Below, in pieces: positions 5,647 to 5,960 of a DNA stretch of 5,960 nucleotides. This DNA is from Caldisericota bacterium (GTDB taxonomy: Bacteria; Caldisericota; Caldisericia; Caldisericales; Caldisericaceae). Location of the stretch: the NCBI GenBank assembly GCA_030642335.1, contig DAOWNX010000061.1:1-5960 (forward strand), in the 5' to 3' direction. The notes under the pieces were generated by a model, which was given only the letters and a program-made list of their open reading frames with translations, ran no database searches and had not been told where the DNA came from. Made by a program: the position numbers and the translations under genes. Each line of letters starts with the position of its first letter. Positions within the stretch are counted from its first letter, which is position 1.

Positions 5647-5705
5647 TTCTCCTATATACTAGATCCCCAACTCGGAAAATTTTCCACACTTTTTGAAAGA
5701 ATTTT
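5647..5705 (-). repeat. 59-bp promoter-proximal module, right copy
   Basis: This is the partner of 2114-2172 (43 of 59 identical, no gaps). The -35 TGAAAC of the left copy is not kept here, but CGAGTT, TCTA and ATAGGAGAA are, so the copy looks partly decayed or retuned. Confidence 0.65.
5660..5688 (-). promoter_or_regulatory. Degenerate ECF-sigma-like promoter
   Basis: TGTGGA (5683-5688), a 17-base spacer, then GATCTAGTATA from 5665. The geometry equals that of the TGTAAC site at 2067-2096, and the start GTGT and end TATAT agree, but the AAC of the -35 and the G of GTC are lost. It may be weak, or served by another sigma factor. Confidence 0.3.
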
Positions 5706-5739
5706 CAGACTTTTTTCTATTATTCTCATAAATGCCTTT

Positions 5740-5802
5740 TTAAATCGTTATTCTTTGAACAACTTTCACAGTTATCTTTTTATTCAATATTTTTACATTC
5801 AT
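5740..5802 (-). CDS. 20-codon ORF with a good Shine-Dalgarno site
   Basis: ATG at 5802 follows GAAGGAGA (5811-5818) with nine-base spacing. The product, MNVKILNKKITVKVVQRITI, is basic and beta-like. It occupies the place of the 5-codon ORF at 5573 in copy B and of the 7-codon ORF at 1940 in the left leader. Nothing in it is recognisable; it could be a real microprotein, a leader peptide, or the start of a lost gene. Confidence 0.3.
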   Translation of the reverse strand: MNVKILNKKITVKVVQRITI

Positions 5803-5830
5803 TTGTGCTATCTCCTTCAAATAAAGTTTC
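5803..5830 (-). repeat. Leader repeat block 2, copy C
   Basis: This is the partner of 5575-5602 (24 of 28 identical). It supplies the Shine-Dalgarno site of the 20-codon ORF. Confidence 0.7.
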
Positions 5831-5831
5831 C

Positions 5832-5939
5832 TTAAAATAATGTCTGTTTGTTAAAGTCGGGATTGCTACAGGTTGCCGCACAACCACTTGGCGTAATGCA
5901 TGCCAAGGAAAAGAGCGCAATGACCTTCCTTTTCTGCAT
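5832..5939 (-). CDS. 35-codon ORF for a small Cys-containing hydrophobic peptide
   Basis: ATG at 5939, TAA ending at 5832; an in-frame TAG at 5960 limits it upstream. GGAGG (5954-5958) is 14 bases before the ATG, which is long; an in-frame GTG at 5954 overlaps that site. The product opens MQKRKVIALFSLACITPSGC and continues AATCSNPDFNKQTLF: a basic start, a short hydrophobic stretch, and three Cys at 14, 20 and 24. This resembles a small exported or processed peptide, but no family is recognisable. Its central codons are much richer in G and C than the surroundings and coincide with the predicted RNA fold at 5856-5924, so the sequence may be conserved as RNA rather than protein. Confidence 0.35.
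   Translation of the reverse strand: MQKRKVIALFSLACITPSGCAATCSNPDFNKQTLF
5856..5924. other. GC-rich block with three-way-junction folding potential
   Basis: 37 of these 69 bases are G or C, against roughly 30 percent nearby. Plus-strand pairs: GTC (5856-5858) with GAC (5922-5924) and ATTGC (5862-5866) with GCAAT (5917-5921), broken by a GGG bulge; GGTTG with CAACC (5871-5875, 5881-5885); CTTGGC with GCCAAG (5887-5892, 5902-5907). All pairs are Watson-Crick, so the fold works on either strand. In low-GC genomes such an island often marks a structured RNA. It does not match a riboswitch or ribozyme consensus that I know, and no expression orientation is proven. Confidence 0.35.
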
Positions 5940-5960
5940 TTCTTTCCGCTGCACCTCCTA
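5929..5960 (-). repeat. Leader repeat block 1, copy C, at the window edge
   Basis: This is the partner of 5604-5635 (28 of 32 identical). It reaches the last base of the window, so the duplication probably extends to the right and may include a further promoter module beyond the edge. Confidence 0.7.

Larger units (their letters stand above)
5379..5960 (-). other. Long leader region of the amidase-lipoprotein unit
   Basis: No conventional gene lies in these 580 bases up to the right edge. In transcription order it holds leader copy C (5960-5803) with a GC-rich 92-base block, a 20-codon ORF (5802-5740), the 59-bp module and its ECF-like promoter (5705-5647), leader copy B (5635-5575), a chain of overlapping tiny ORFs (5614-5521), a sigma-A-like promoter (5492-5464) and the Shine-Dalgarno site of the gene at 5378. 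The last 140 bases before that gene are plain AT-rich DNA apart from the promoter. Confidence 0.6.

Noticed and set aside
5652..5729. Minus-strand 25-codon frame starting MRIIEKSLKIL
   Set aside because: It has a fair AAGG site, but it runs straight through the 59-bp promoter module, and the matching left copy keeps neither its ATG nor its frame.
5542..5835. Plus-strand 97-codon hydrophobic frame across the right-hand leader
   Set aside because: It starts with TTG, has no ribosome binding site, and its repeated Leu/Ile/Phe-rich segments are the reverse complement of the repeated Shine-Dalgarno and A-rich leader blocks.
5834..5925. Known riboswitch, T-box or transposon end in the GC-rich block
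   Set aside because: I compared it from memory with purine, TPP, cobalamin, SAM, c-di-GMP, fluoride, hammerhead and attC-type patterns; none of their conserved cores is present, so no named class is assigned.
5575..5960. CRISPR array
   Set aside because: Repeats are imperfect, occur twice only, and are spaced unevenly; they carry Shine-Dalgarno sites, so they are duplicated leaders.

Overview
The window looks like a low-GC Gram-positive (Firmicutes/Clostridia-type) chromosome. The intergenic DNA is very AT-rich, the Shine-Dalgarno sites are strong (AAGGAGG), all four main products carry Gram-positive-style signal or lipoprotein peptides, and Amidase_6-type domains are typical of Bacilli and Clostridia. 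I cannot name a genus. Every supported gene is on the minus strand, so transcription runs from the right edge to the left edge.

Layout in the direction of transcription: (1) 5960-5379 is a long leader with no conventional gene. It holds two partly duplicated leader copies, a GC-rich 92-bp block present in only one of them, a chain of very short ORFs with good Shine-Dalgarno sites, an ECF-sigma-like promoter and a sigma-A-like promoter. (2) 5378-4128 encodes a secreted protein with a C-terminal Amidase_6-like Cys/His domain. (3) 4116-2344, 11 bases further on and surely cotranscribed, encodes a lipoprotein beta-propeller with nine Asp-box (BNR) motifs; a strong intrinsic terminator follows at 2233-2204. 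(4) 2203-1803 is a second leader with two ECF-like promoters in tandem and another set of tiny ORFs. (5) 1802-645 encodes a second secreted Amidase_6-like protein with a different N-terminal domain. (6) 512-1 is the 5' part of a gene with its own promoter, for a lipoprotein with a PEGA domain followed by what looks like the start of a repeat (propeller) domain; it runs off the left edge.

All four main products are predicted to be exported, two as lipoproteins and two as Cys/His hydrolase-like proteins. The locus therefore looks like a cell-envelope or surface gene set. The most unusual part is the non-coding and micro-coding DNA. The same 59-bp promoter-proximal module (43 of 59 identical, no gaps) lies upstream of both amidase genes. 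In its left copy it overlaps a good ECF-type promoter (TGAAAC-N16-TGTCTA), followed by a second one (TGTAAC-N17-AGTCTT). This suggests, as an inference, that both transcription units belong or once belonged to one extracytoplasmic-stress regulon, and that the leaders are duplicated and decaying remains of small genes or a family of translated leaders.
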